Below are positions 11,537 through 24,300 of a stretch of 64,000 nt of DNA, piece after piece. The notes beneath the pieces were generated by a model. It was not told the DNA's origin. It saw only the letters and a program-made list of their open reading frames with translations, and made no database searches. A program made the position numbers and the translations under genes. Within the stretch, counting starts at the first letter, position 1. Each line of letters begins with the position of its first letter. The stretch lies in the NCBI GenBank assembly GCA_017893485.1, contig CM030361.1, positions 308,031,224 to 308,095,223 on the forward strand, in the 5' to 3' direction. This stretch comes from Hemerocallis citrina (lineage: Eukaryota; Streptophyta; Magnoliopsida; Asparagales; Asphodelaceae).

Positions 11537-14500
11537 CTGCAAAAATGTTTTCATAACAAACTAATTTCTTGGATGTACCAGGGGAAATAACTGAAGACAC
11601 TAAATATACTGGTCTGAGTATTCAAAGTGGAAAATCACAAGAGACATTCTAATCAAACATAACCATGCAAAATTTAAAGAAAAAATAGACCATTAAGGTG
11701 AGATCAGCAGTGAACCTGAAATTTTCCGATCTGTAACAATAAAACAATAAATCAGACACCAATATCTTACGGAAATTTGCTCAGTATACTTATGTTAAAA
11801 CCCATTCTCATTTATACCTATTTACGCTCAAAAGTGTGATCCGTCCATGGTTTCTAACATCGGGTAGTTTACTGTTACCCCTATGTAGCAAAATAATAAA
11901 AATCAAATAAAAGGTGCATGTATATATATATATATTACAGTAGTAAGAGTTCAAAAATGTGTTGTTGGCTTCAGTTTTGATATGTATATACAATTCAGAA
12001 ATATCGACAACAGAATTATACTCACAAATTCAGAAATTAAGTTGATATAGAACAAATTTAGTTTCAGGATGGGGGTACAGAAGCATGACTGCAGACTGAT
12101 TAGCCTTCTCAGTTTAAGGCTACAATACATACAAAATCTCATTTTGACGAAAATTTTAGATTATGATGGTAGCATTACAGTACTAAGCATGACCTGTAAA
12201 CTGATTAGCCTTCTCAGTTTAAGGCTGCAATATAAAATCTCCTTTTCATAAAAAAATTGGATTATGATGGTAGCATTACAGTACGAAGCAAGATACAGTG
12301 GTTAGCTCTGTAAATAGTTATATCTTCATCATTCACTTGTCTAATAATTATTGGAAATAATAGTATCACAAATTGATGATTCATACATGCAGACTGACGT
12401 GCACAATGTTCCATATCTTGATGTCATGAATGTTCTTATGGAATAGTTTCGCAAGCTTAAGACTATACATAATACGAAGCAAGCAAGTTATGTGTGTGTA
12501 AGTGAGGAGCTTCAAAAGACAACGCACTATCCCTTATGTGTTGACGATGATAATATTGGTGATCTTCCCGAATATCGGTTTTGAAATTTATACTATAAAA
12601 TCCAAGAAACATAACAATAATCAGGACAATGTTGAAAATAGCGATAGCGCAAGTATAGCGCTCAAGCCATGAGTAGCGCAAAGCGTAAATAGCGTAACGC
12701 ATAGCGTAAGCTATGAAGAGTTTTTATTTTTTAATTTAAAAAATAAGAATTAATTAACTAAAAAATTGTAAAATTCTAAATAATTTCCTAAAATTGAAAG
12801 AAATAAATTTGAAGGTTAAAAAATGCTTAAATATTCACCAAAACGAGAATGCAATGTTCAAGAAATAAAGACTTAAATTACAAAGACTAAGAACATACAT
12901 AAACATGAATATAAAATGGAACGGAACTGCTAAGTGAATGAAGTAGAATAGCTTTCTTGACTCTAATTAAATACCCCTAATTCAAACTTCAAAATCCAAT
13001 AAATTAAAACTATGAGATTGAAATGAAAAATCGGAAAAGAAGAAAGAAAATAAGAGAAACCCTACTAGTTGGGTTGCTAGCTGGAATATTTTTTTAAAAA
13101 AAAATTAAAGAAATCCTAAGAAATTCACTAGTAACGGATATACAATAGTTGTTGGAGACTAGAGTCTTCACCACTACTTGAAGAAATTGAAGTTCTCATA
13201 TAGATTGAGTGTCTTAGTGATGTAAAACCAACCCTAAAATAGAGAATTTCTAAAAATTTTAATGGGTTAATTTTACCAACATGAAAGTGCGGATCTAAGT
13301 TGAAAATTTTTTAACAGTTAAGAGGACCGATGGGTTTTCAAGAATTGAATAAGTGTAACAGTCCCAATTAATAAATCAACCTTACAATCAATTAAATCCC
13401 TATGTGTTTTAGCAAGTAAGAAATTCAATACTGATTCGTACTCTACTCTAGCATGTGGAACACTCAATCTCAGTTATTTTGTGGACGACAGGCAAATTAG
13501 ATAATATACTAGATAATGAGGCAGTAGAACACAAATATGTAAGAAATGGAAAGAGTATACCGAATGCGAAGAACCAGCGTAGACCTCTGAGTTGAACAGC
13601 GACAGCGCTTCAAGAACAGCAAGGGCAAGTGGTATCAGCGTCGTCACTGTTGGACATCAACGACGGCCGAGGGGCGGCGCGAGCGACGGCGGTGATGTCG
13701 TCGGAGGGGCGGGGTGAGTTGTTTGAGGTGGAAGTGAGAGGGGTGGTCGACGGGGGAGAGGGAAAGAGGGGTCGACGGCGATTTGGGGGTGAGGGACTTG
13801 GTCGGGGTCGAAGACGATAAGGTTGAAGGAAAAGTGGTGAGGGTGAGGGAGGCTGCAGTGGTGGTGGTTGTGTTAGGGTTTGGGGAGATGAAGGAGGGAG
13901 GAGAAGGGGGGAACAGGAGTTGGGTTTTCTTTTGGATCGGGATGGGGATAAGGAAGAGGAAGAAGGCGATGGAGAAAAAGGAAGCGGCGGCTGGTCTTAG
14001 AGGGGATGTGATTAGGGTTTTGATATTTGGGATTAGGAAAATTAATGTTAGGGATTTGTATTTGGGGAATTTTAATTTGGAGATAGATTTTAGAATTAAT
14101 CACTAACTCTAAAATTTATTAGGATTTATCACAAACCCTAATTTTATATCTCAGTTGTATCACACAAAGGAGGAGGAAGAGCAAAAACTCAACACAGAAT
14201 TTTTTTTAATCAATAATGGCCTACTTTCTCATTAATCTCAAGACCTATAAATAGGCTCAAAATACATCTTGATACAAATCTCAAAATATTCTCAGAATCT
14301 AAAAAAATACAAAAAAAGATTACATATGGCTATAATTGCCAGAAACAAAAATAGTACTGAAATAAACTAAACAGGAAAGATGTCCTCATCATTCTCTCCG
14401 GGTGGGAGAGAGCTCGACCCAGTCGAGTCAAAACCAGTGATCCTGTCATGGTGCTCCAAAAAATCTGGATCCAGCTACGGGAGCCCCTCACGATCACTGC

Positions 14501-17500
14501 AAGTGTCATCCGACTTCGGTTTGTTTTTCCACCTCACCAAATACTTGCGCATACCACCATCTCTAGTAGAGATTATCTGATCATCTAAAATATTATCCAA
14601 TTCTTCTGTCGATGGGTAAGTAGTATCTGGTAGTGGAGGTAATGGGGGAATCTCACCATTAGGCTGCAGGATAGGCTCATCTATAAGAAAATTTCTAGGG
14701 TTAAATTTTGAGCCTTCATAAAGTACTAGATCCTCAATATTGAAAGTCTTACTTATGCCAAAACCTTCAGGAAGGTCAACGACATAGGTACTATCATTGA
14801 TTGCATATAGAATCTTAAATGGGCCTGCAGCACGTATGTTCAAGTTCTTAACGGGTCCAACAGGAAACCGTTCCGGATGAATCCGAACCATCACTTCGTC
14901 ACCAATATCAAAAAGTTATAAATTTCCTTCTAGTATCTGCTATTAACTTGTAGTTAAAATTATTCTTATTAAGTTCCTTGGAAATTTTTCTATGCAAGTC
15001 ATGAATGTTATATGCAAATGTGGGTGCGGACTCTGTAACTTTGTGATGTTCTAATACATGAGTAAAATCTATGGGTTGCCAAGTGACTTGGGAAAGAATG
15101 GGTGTCTCGTGTATACTCAATGGAGGTGACTGGATAGGCTGAATACAATTGAGAGACTGGTCATCCTCTTTTTCATCAAAGTCATCACTTATATTAGGTT
15201 CATAGGTAAACTCATTGTCGGGCTCATCAGCGATGACTGCGGTACCCTCTACTATATTGATCCTACTTGGACTAGGATAGTTGCCAGCAACATGGCCATA
15301 TCCCTTACATTTATAGCACTTAGTGAGAGGGTCAATCTTACTGTAATCTCTTTCGGTATTCTTACCCTCATGTTCATCTCTATGTGAATTGAAATTTGAA
15401 TTAGGTTTGCTGGGGTAAGATTTGTTAGGATACTGAGGAGAGAAGTGCTCAGGTCTAGAGGGGTCAGGAGGATTCATTCTAGAGGAATGATCCATCGAAT
15501 CGCTGGACTTGTAATGAGAACTAGCTTTAAGGGAATCCATATCGAGGACTAGAGCGTAGGCTGCCGCTATTGAGTCCACATTTCTATAGATTAGCTCGTT
15601 CCTAAGATCGGCTCGTAATCCAGCCCTGAACCTAGAGAGAGTTTGTTCTTCACTCTCTTTACCTAAAGCATTGCACCGAATAAGGAAGTCATCAAATTTA
15701 TCAACATATTCATGTATAGATTTACTTCCTTGATAAAGTTGATTCCACGAATCTAGCAATCGGGTATGAAACGATAACGGTACATATCTCTCAGTGAGCT
15801 TCTCTTTCATGACCTCCCAAGTGGCTATGGGTGCCAGGCCTCGGTCTCTGCGGGCATGTTCAAGATTGGTCCAGTGTTGTTGAGCTTTACCCGTTAATTT
15901 CATAGTGGCAAATTTAACTTTCAGGTCTTCGCTCATGTCAAACCACACAAAGTAGTGGTCCATGGCACGGATCCAATCGAGGTAAGCTTGGGGTTCCATG
16001 TGGCCTTCAAACTGGGGAACGTCAGCCTTAACGTTCTTTTGATATTGTTCGTCAGGGTCACGTTCTTGACGTCGATCGTCATGAACATTCCCTTGAGGGA
16101 TCTGACGGTGGGCATGAAGCTCAGGGACAATGATTTGATTTAACTCCACTTTCTCAAGCCTCTGATTGATATTGGCAAGAATTGCTTGGATGGCAGCTAG
16201 GGTAGCGGAGATATCAGGGTTGTCCATTTCAGGTCTGGAGAGTCTAGGGTTCCTAATTGGGTGATTGGGAAGGGATAGGAAAGGCTCTTCAGGATCTGTG
16301 ATGGTGCTGCGAAGACGCATTCACCAAAAGTGGAAACTAGGGATCGTGTGTGTCCTAATTTATTTTATTTTTATTTTTCTTAATGAATCTGAAATGACCT
16401 AAAATAAAAGAAAGACAAAAAATAAAATAAAAGACTAAACAATCCTAAATGAATGCAGAAATAATGCCTACGATGCAAGAATTAGGGTTTTAAGAACATT
16501 CGCTCTGATACCAAAATGATGTAAAACTAACCCTAAAATAGAGAATTTCCAAGAATTTTAATGGGTTAATTTTACCAACATGAAAGTGCGGATCTAAGTT
16601 GGAAATTTTTTAACAGTTAACAGGTTCGATGGGTTTTCAAGAATTGAATAAGTGTAACAGTCCCAATTAATAAATCAACCTTACAATCAATTAAATCCCT
16701 ATGTGTTTTAGCAAGTAAGAAATTCAATACTGATTCGTACTCTACTCTAGCATGTGGAACACTCAATCTCAGTTATTTTGTGGACGACAGGCAAACTAGA
16801 TAATATACTAGATAATGAGGCAGTAGAACACAAATATGTAAGAAATGGAAAGAGTATACCGAATGCGAAGAACCAGCGTAGACCTCTGAGTTGAACAGCG
16901 ACAGCGCTTTAAGAACAGCAAGGGCAAGTGGTATCGGCGTCGTCACTGTTGGACATCAACGACGGCCGAGGGGCGGCGCGAGCGACGGCGGTGATGTCGT
17001 CGGAGGGGCGGGGCGAGTTGTTTGAGGTGAAAGTGAGAGGGGTGGTCGACGGGGGAGAGGGAAAGAGGGGTCGACAGCGATTTGGGGGTGAGGGACTTGG
17101 TCGGGGTCGAAGACGATAAGGTTGAAGGAAAAGTGGTGAGGGTGAGGGAGGCTGCAGTGGTGGTGGTTGTGTTAGGGTTTGGGGAGATGAAGGAGGGAGG
17201 AGAAGGGGGGGCGGGAGTTGGGTTTTCTTTTGGATCGGGATGGGGATAAGGAAGAGGAAGAAGGCGATGGAGAAAAAGGAAGCGGCGGCTGGTCTTAGAG
17301 GGGATGTGATTAGGGTTTTGATATTTGGGATTAGGGAAATTAATGTTAGGGATTTGTATTTGGGGAATTTTAATTTGGGGATAGATTTTAGAATTAATCA
17401 CTAACTCTAAAATTTATTAGGATTTATCACAAACCCTAATTTTAGATCTCAGTTGTATCACACAAAGGAGAAGGAGGAAGAGCAAAAACTCAACACAGAA

Positions 17501-20500
17501 TTTTTTTTAATCAATAATGGCCTACTTTCTCATTAATCTCAAGGCCTATAAATAGGCTCAAAATACACTTTGATACAAATCTCAAAATATTCTCAGAATC
17601 TAAAAAAATACAAAAAAATATTACATATGGCTATAATTGCCAGAAACAAAAATAGTACTAAAATAAACTAAACAGGAAAAATGTCCTCATCACTTAGTCT
17701 TAAAAAAAACATGATGAACGAGGAAAAAACGAAGAGGTTTCATCACTTTTGTTTATAACTCAACCGTTCAGTTAAATAAATGGGTATGTTTATAGCGCAT
17801 GCTATTTAAGTTAAGCTACGATGCGTAAATAACGTGAGCTACACAAAAATAGCGCATAGCTATATAGAAAATGGGTTATGCACATGAGCTTTGTAGCGAA
17901 ACAGGTAGAGTTAGGTTCCATAGCGAGCTATTTCGAGCTTCGTAAGGCACTATTTTATACATTGAATCAGAATATGTATGTGAGGACTAAGAGAACCAAC
18001 AAATTTAAGTAAGAGATGTTGACTTTCATTAGTGTAAATTGCTACAGAGGAAAAAAGAACAATTTCTTACATAATGTAAGGAGTAATGGTATCTTTATGA
18101 GCTTAGGTGAAAGCAAGAATCAGATGTTTTCCATTAGCAGAAGAGAAAATTTTCTGAAAGCCATGGCTGAAACATGAAAAAGAATCTTTTCCATTCATGA
18201 TATTATTTTTTTGCTAACAGAAGAATAAAATATCTTCATGACCTTAAGTGAATGCTTGAATCAGATCCTATCTACATTCAGAATAGATGATCAATAAAGC
18301 CACAGTTGAAATGTTGAAATTTCCATTTAAGATAATCAACTACAAGTAGATTAAAGCTTCGAATCATGTGGTCCTGCACAGTGTTACCAGGTTCTCCCAC
18401 CCCCCCTCCGAACCACGATCCGGAACTTGCGAACCATTTTATGGTGGATTCTGGATCCGATAGATTGAGGGATAAGAAATAATAGTTTATTGAGTTCTTA
18501 TTGATTGAGTATAATATGTCTCCTATATATAGGAGAGAAGAAAAAACTAAACTGATACATTATTCAATATGTGACTAAACTAGTGTCTCTCATCTAACAT
18601 AATATCCAACACCCCCTCTCAAACTCAAGTTGGTTCAAGTAATATGTTAAATTTAGGGGATAGAAATGAATTGTTTATTATATTATTGGATTCAAGTAAC
18701 ATGAGTCTGGAATATTGACGATATTCATGTGGCAAGGACGGCACATGGTGACGAAGCATGGCGTAGGGAATGCGCTCAAGTAGATGGTGCATGGGACAGG
18801 GCACTAAGGCGCATAGACGATCCGGCTCTTGGATTTTGAAAGGTATAGAAGTGGAAAGTGTGAGAGTTTTTGTCGGCTCTTGACACTGAAGAAGTTGTAG
18901 TAGTAGTTGAATCTTGGAAGGTGTAGAAGTGGGAAGTGTGGGATGAGGGAGACAGGAACTGGGATGGTGTCTGTATCTTCCCCTCTCAAACTCACGATCG
19001 ATCAACCGGTGTGTTTGTTGACGAAGTATCGAAATCTCTCGGGATCGGGACGACTGTAGAAGCTTGAAGAACCTGCAAGAAAGAGTTTTTTCCGATTTTT
19101 TTTGGTAAACGGGTCGGGTTTGGATGCAGGTTGGTGTTTGGGTTGCGGGTAATAGGATTTGGATTTGGGTCGGATTGGATCTGAAATAGGGTATGTGTAT
19201 TCAGTTCAGGTAGATTAGGGTTTGGAGGGGATGGCAGCAAGGGATCTTTGGAGGGGAAGAAGCAGGGAGAGCGATGAGGGAGTGGAGTTAAAGTAGTTAA
19301 GAGGTAGCCACCGGAGTGGAGAGTTCAGGGTGTAGATGAGTTGAGGGAGAAGAGGAGTCGGTTACATTTGCATATGGGTGTTGTTGGCGATGGTGGATGT
19401 TGGCGATGGTGGGTGACAAGGTTTCAGTGAGGCAGTTGTTGCCAGTGAGAGTTGCAACGGGAGCGTCGGGAGTTGAGGACAGCTGGTTGATTTTCGCTGA
19501 TTTCGACGAGGATGTTGTCGTAGGAGTCGGAGTTGATGACGACTTGTTGATTTTCGCTGATTTCGACGGGGATGTCGTTGTAGGTGTTGGAGTTCGGGAG
19601 GTTGAGGAAGAGTTAGGTGTGCCGCTTCTTGCTGTTGTTGTGGATTAGGTGTGCCGGTAGTGGTTGTCGCAGGAGGTGTGCGGAGGTGATGCTGCTATTG
19701 TTGTTGATGATGGCGGCTAGGGTTTCGGGAGAGGTAGGTGATGTCAGCTAGGGTTTTGGATCTTGCTGTTGTGGACTCTGGTATGGAGAGGGATTAGGGT
19801 TTGTTGTGGATTAGGGATTGATTAGGAAAATTTTGAGATTTGATCGAAAGAGAGATATTGTCGACGAGAGATGGAGTGATTCCGATGAAGGCGAGACCAC
19901 TCCACCTCGATGACGAGGAGAAAAAAAAATACATGCCTTATAAGAGAACTAGATTTGCCCGTGGGCACGTGCCTACGACACGTCTTCGCAACGATACAAA
20001 ACAAGAAAAGTCATGTAAACAGTAAAACAATAATTATGTAGCTCAAGTTTGAATAGTATGACAATAATTAGTTATAAATAAAAGTCTATATTGAAAAATA
20101 ATTATAAATGGGGGTATAAAATCTAACTTCTTAGAACTTTAAGTGTGGAAAATAATGAAATATAATTGTTGAAGAGATATTTGCTATTAAAAATTCTGAA
20201 ATTTTACAAAACCGAAATCTTAAAATCAAAATTTCTAAGTAAATAAAGAAAGAATGGGAGGGAGGGAGAGAAAGAGAAAGAGAGAAATATGAAAAAGTAA
20301 AGAGAGGAGAGAGATAGTAATAAAGTAATGAGTTTTTTAGGGGGGGAAATTTGGTTTTGGGGTTTAAAATTTTAGAGGGAAAATGTGTTTTGTGAGGTTT
20401 GATATGGGCCTTTGATTTTGGGGGGATTGATTGTGAGCCACTTGATAGCTTTCTTTGTAATTTATTATATAGATAGGCTCTGATACCATAGATTTAGGGA

Positions 20501-20861
20501 TAGAAAGGAATAGTTTATTATATTATTAGATTCTTATTGATTGAGTACAATATGTCTTTAATATATAGGAGAGAAGGAAAAACTAAACTGATACATTATT
20601 CAATATGGTACTAAACTAATATCTCTCATCGATCCGATCTCTAAAACTAGCTATCCGCACTTGGGTTTTCTCCATATCTTCAAAATGAACGCCTTTATTC
20701 ATTAAACCATGAACTTCTCTTCAAACTCTTCACTATTAGACATGGAGTTTAGTTAGATTATTACACTTATATTTAGCAACGCAGGTAATTAATACTTTTA
20801 TATATTAACTTTATCTCGGTCTCTATTTCTACATGCGCACACAGACACACATTTATGTATG

Positions 20862-20932
<71 letters not shown>

Positions 20933-21264
20933 GCTCCTTCGGTTGGACACTACTTTCGTGAGCACTTACGAAGTAGTGCTTCCATGAAAAATCCAAACAT
21001 TTCATTTTGTTCTACAAGCCTCTTATAGCCTAACAACAAGAAATCGTGAAATTTGAAATTCATTTGCCCATGATTTACATCATCACAAATTTGTATGGCT
21101 GATAATTCTAATAGCATGATGGATGAGCAAAAGAACTTCAAATTACTTGATTTCTTATTGTTAGGATATCTTAGGCATGTAGAACAAGATGAGTGGTTCG
21201 GATTTTTCATGGGGACTTTACTCCGTGAGTGCTCATGGAAAGTAATGTGCAACTGAAAAATTTC

Positions 21265-21320
<56 letters not shown>

Positions 21321-24300
21321 CATATCATCCTACCCCATCCGTACTACGAACCGTGATCCCATGCCCATACCACGATCCGAAACATATTGTAAACCTGGTA
21401 ACACTAGACCTGCTCCTGTGACTCCAAGTACTTAAAATAGTGAAATTCAGAAAGACACATGTTGGAGAATCTACCTCAACTTGTAGTGCTAATAGCGGAA
21501 ACACACCACAAGCAATAGAAACTCCCAAGACTTAGATGAACCAAGAACAAGACACCACAATATATGCAAGATCTCACACAGTGTAGTTGAAGGCTCGCCT
21601 CAGGCTCAAGGCCCAGGCTAAATAACAGTTTGAGCCTCAAGCCTCAGTTAAGGCTCCTCTTTGTTCGAAGCTTCACTCAGGCTTGCGCCTGTACGTGCCT
21701 TAGCAAAGGCTCGAGGCTTGCGCCTCAAGCAAAAGGCGTGCCTGAACATAACAGACCCGACCCGACCCGACCCGTCTTCACAACCCGACCCATCTTCAAC
21801 TCTTCTCATATCCCGTAACTCCCTCAATTCTCTCTCATCCCCAATTCTAAACTCTAACCCCAATCTCGACCTCCCTAACTCCTCAATCTGCACTCATCCT
21901 CATCAATCTCCTCCTCTCAACCACATCGGCGGCGACACGACAACATACAACAATCAACGGCTACAGCGGAAGAAGATCGGCTGCGCCGACGGCCTTTTTA
22001 CTCCTTAGTCTCTAGACTCTCCACTACTATTGTGGTTTCTTTCTTTTCTGATTTTACACTTTTATGGTTTTTTCTTGGGTTTTCGCCTATCTTTGCTTAT
22101 GATGTTATTGCAAATTACTTCGAAACGAAATTGTGAAGCTAGTTCATTCCATAACTTACTATAATCATGAAACCATGCCTTATTCAAAAAACTGCACCAT
22201 ATTTCAGTGTAGAGCATGACCAAATTTTATGATTGGCTAACTTTATGTTATTATAGTAATATTTCAAAATACCTTACCATTTACTAAGACTGTAATACTA
22301 TAATATTGTATGCTCATTACTGTAAAATTTAATTTGATACTACTGTAATTTTACTGTATGCTCGTTACTGCAATATTTAATTTGATACTATTGTAATTTT
22401 ACTGTATGCTCATTACCGTAATACTGTAATATTGTATGTTGTATGGTAAGTATCTTCATTATTGTAATACCGTAATACTGTATGCTCATTACTATATAAA
22501 ACTATGAATTCAAGGTTAATATGATATTATTGTAGTTTTACAGAGGGACACATTGTATCATTTCGTCTTTGGGGCAAGAAACACATTGTAGTTATACATA
22601 ACAGAGGAACACATTATAGTTTTACAAAAATGATAACTTATACAGTCATCTTGGTCATTGTATGATATATTTTGTTGCTATGATGTTATCTTGTTTATAT
22701 AATCTTATTTATAAATTTAAATAACCCCAAAAGTAATAATGAGCCTCGGTTAAGTGAGGCTTACGCCTCAAATTGCGCCTTGCGCCTCAGGCTTTATATA
22801 GAGTAGTAAAATTGCGTTGCGCCTTACGCCTTCAACTACACTGATTCTCACAGGAACACAATCAATATGCAGAGATAACCAATACTTCTTATTCCCCAAG
22901 AAATACAAAGATTACCAAAGAGATTACAACTCTCAATCTCTCTCCCTCACCTTTGAAACACTCGGCACAATCCCCTCTTGAAGTTGAACAATGATAACGG
23001 CTCACCTCTTGATTACACAAATTGATTCTAACCCTAGAGTCTACGGCCATATATATAGCCCCCAAGTAAATCCTAAAAGATAAACACAATTCCAGCAATT
23101 GGGCCTTAAACTCGTAAGCCCAAAAACAATCAGCGTCGAAGTCGGTCGACCGCACCCCCAAGGTCGGTCGCCCGCAACGTGTAGAGCCAAACCCGAGACA
23201 CGACCGGTCGACTGCACAGTCCTCCGTCCCCTCCTCTGTTGGGACATGTACACTCGAAGAACTCTCAGCAAACTGGGTCGGTCGACCGCACCCCAGGTTG
23301 AGGTGCGGTCGACCGTAACTCTCCAGACTACACTTCTTCTACTTGTTGTCTTCTCTTGTTATCTTTGTCTCCTCTTTTTCTCCAACTTCAAGCACTCCGT
23401 GCCTACGTGTATTTGAGGCCAAAACCCTAACAACATATACTAAAAGATGTCATAGACTTCCCCTGTAATACCCTCAGAGGGGTATGCCACTACACTAAGT
23501 TTTCCATCATGGAAATCAAATGCAAATCATACATCATTTATATGATAATTCTATTTAATACATAGTAATTGTCAGTAATATGTGACTCAGGGGTCACGGA
23601 ACTGAATTTCAACGACATGTCTACCGTAGGAAGGATACGTGAAGTGTGGTTTAGTACATGGGTTTTCTGCAACAGCATCATATCACAGGGTTGATTTTCT
23701 ACAGATAACCGTTTAAAAGAACCAGATTATAACAGATAATTCTTATGTTTGAATTTTGAAATGTTATAAGATTCATCACATATCTAGAAGCCCAGTAAAA
23801 CTATTATATCTACAAACTACAACTGCCAAATAGACTAAGCAGAAGCCTTACCCATGAAACGAGATTTTGCTCTCCACGCTCCCTGGTGCTGTCAATCGCC
23901 TTCCTCCCCGTTATCAACTCCAAGAAAACAACTCCGAAACTATAGACATCAGACTTAACCGTCAATTGCCCGGTCATTGCATACTCTGGAGCGCAATACC
24001 CGTAAGTACCCATCACCCTTGTTGAGACATGAGACTTATCACCGGTGGGGCCCAGCTTGGCAAGGCCAAAATCAGAGAGCTTAGGGTGAAATCCCTCGTC
24101 CAATAATATGTTAGAGGATTTGAAGTCTCGGTAAATAACTGGCGGGTTGGCTTCATCGTGGAGGTACTCTAGCCCTTTAGCTGCACCAGCGGCAATTTTC
24201 ATCCTTGTGTTCCAATCCAAGGCTTCCTTATCAGGAGGGAGATCTGTACCCAGACACAGCTTTAAACACTTTATTCAAATATTCTAACAAAATTTTAAAA

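Larger units (their letters stand above)
13218..17692 (-). mobile_element. Non-autonomous chromovirus (Ty3/gypsy) in PBS1 intron 4
   Basis: A complete 4475-bp element with TGATGTAAAAC...CCTCATCA termini and a perfect 5-bp target duplication CTTAG (13213-13217, 17693-17697). LTRs are 13218-14391 and 16517-17692. By eye they differ at about 25 sites in 1.17 kb. A 12-nt primer site for initiator tRNA-Met lies at 16502-16513, proving minus-strand orientation, the same direction as PBS1. Between the LTRs are only gag, the integrase C-terminal tail and a chromodomain; protease, reverse transcriptase, RNase H and the integrase core are missing. It must have moved with enzymes from a relative. Confidence 0.93.
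12630..17955. mobile_element. Candidate DNA transposon with TAGCG subterminal repeats, split by an LTR element
   Basis: The segments 12630-12715 and 17790-17955 are rich in TAGCG/CGCTA motifs in opposite orientations. The left end reads AAAATAGCG and the right end, reversed, AAAATAGTG. The chromovirus at 13218-17692 sits between them, so they look like the two ends of one older element. No convincing target duplication was found. The class (hAT-like) is a guess from the repeated subterminal motif. Confidence 0.35.
18461..20632 (-). mobile_element. Small non-autonomous LTR element (TRIM/LARD-like)
   Basis: Direct repeats at 18461-18611 and 20489-20630 share TTCTTATTGATTGAGTA and ACTGATACATTATTCAATAT. 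A tRNA-iMet primer site on the minus strand (20477-20488) touches the right repeat, which fixes the orientation. The right repeat lacks its outer 20 bases. TCCGA lies on both outer sides (18456-18460, 20633-20637) and may be the target duplication. The internal part has no coding sequence; a 60-bp tandem repeat sits at 19484-19603 and a Helitron at 19949-20473. Confidence 0.65.
18380..21405. mobile_element. Candidate hAT-like element with 14-bp inverted ends
   Basis: AGTGTTACCAGGTT at 18380-18393 and its exact reverse complement at 21392-21405 bracket a 3-kb segment. Both ends also carry ACCACGATCCG. The interior is taken up by a small LTR element, a Helitron, two TA runs and a foldback MITE. 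No identical 8-bp target duplication is present at the boundaries, so this stays a candidate. Confidence 0.4.

Noticed and set aside
16502..16513. tRNA-like sequence
   Set aside because: Only a 12-nt primer binding site; no cloverleaf around it. The same holds for 20477, 52851, 54179 and 57935. No tRNA gene was found in the window.
13629..17401. Matching open frames in 13629-13820/16928-17119 and their opposite strand, which look like a duplicated gene
   Set aside because: They lie at the same place in the two LTRs of the chromovirus and are GC-rich low-complexity leader sequence, opposite to the element's direction.
18380..18400. Exact 8-bp target duplication for the candidate hAT at 18380-21405
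   Set aside because: TCCTGCAC and AGACCTGC share only a shifted CCTGC; not accepted as a duplication.
22280..22530. TACTGTAAT repeats as an independent satellite
   Set aside because: Short and confined to the inside of the hAT element.
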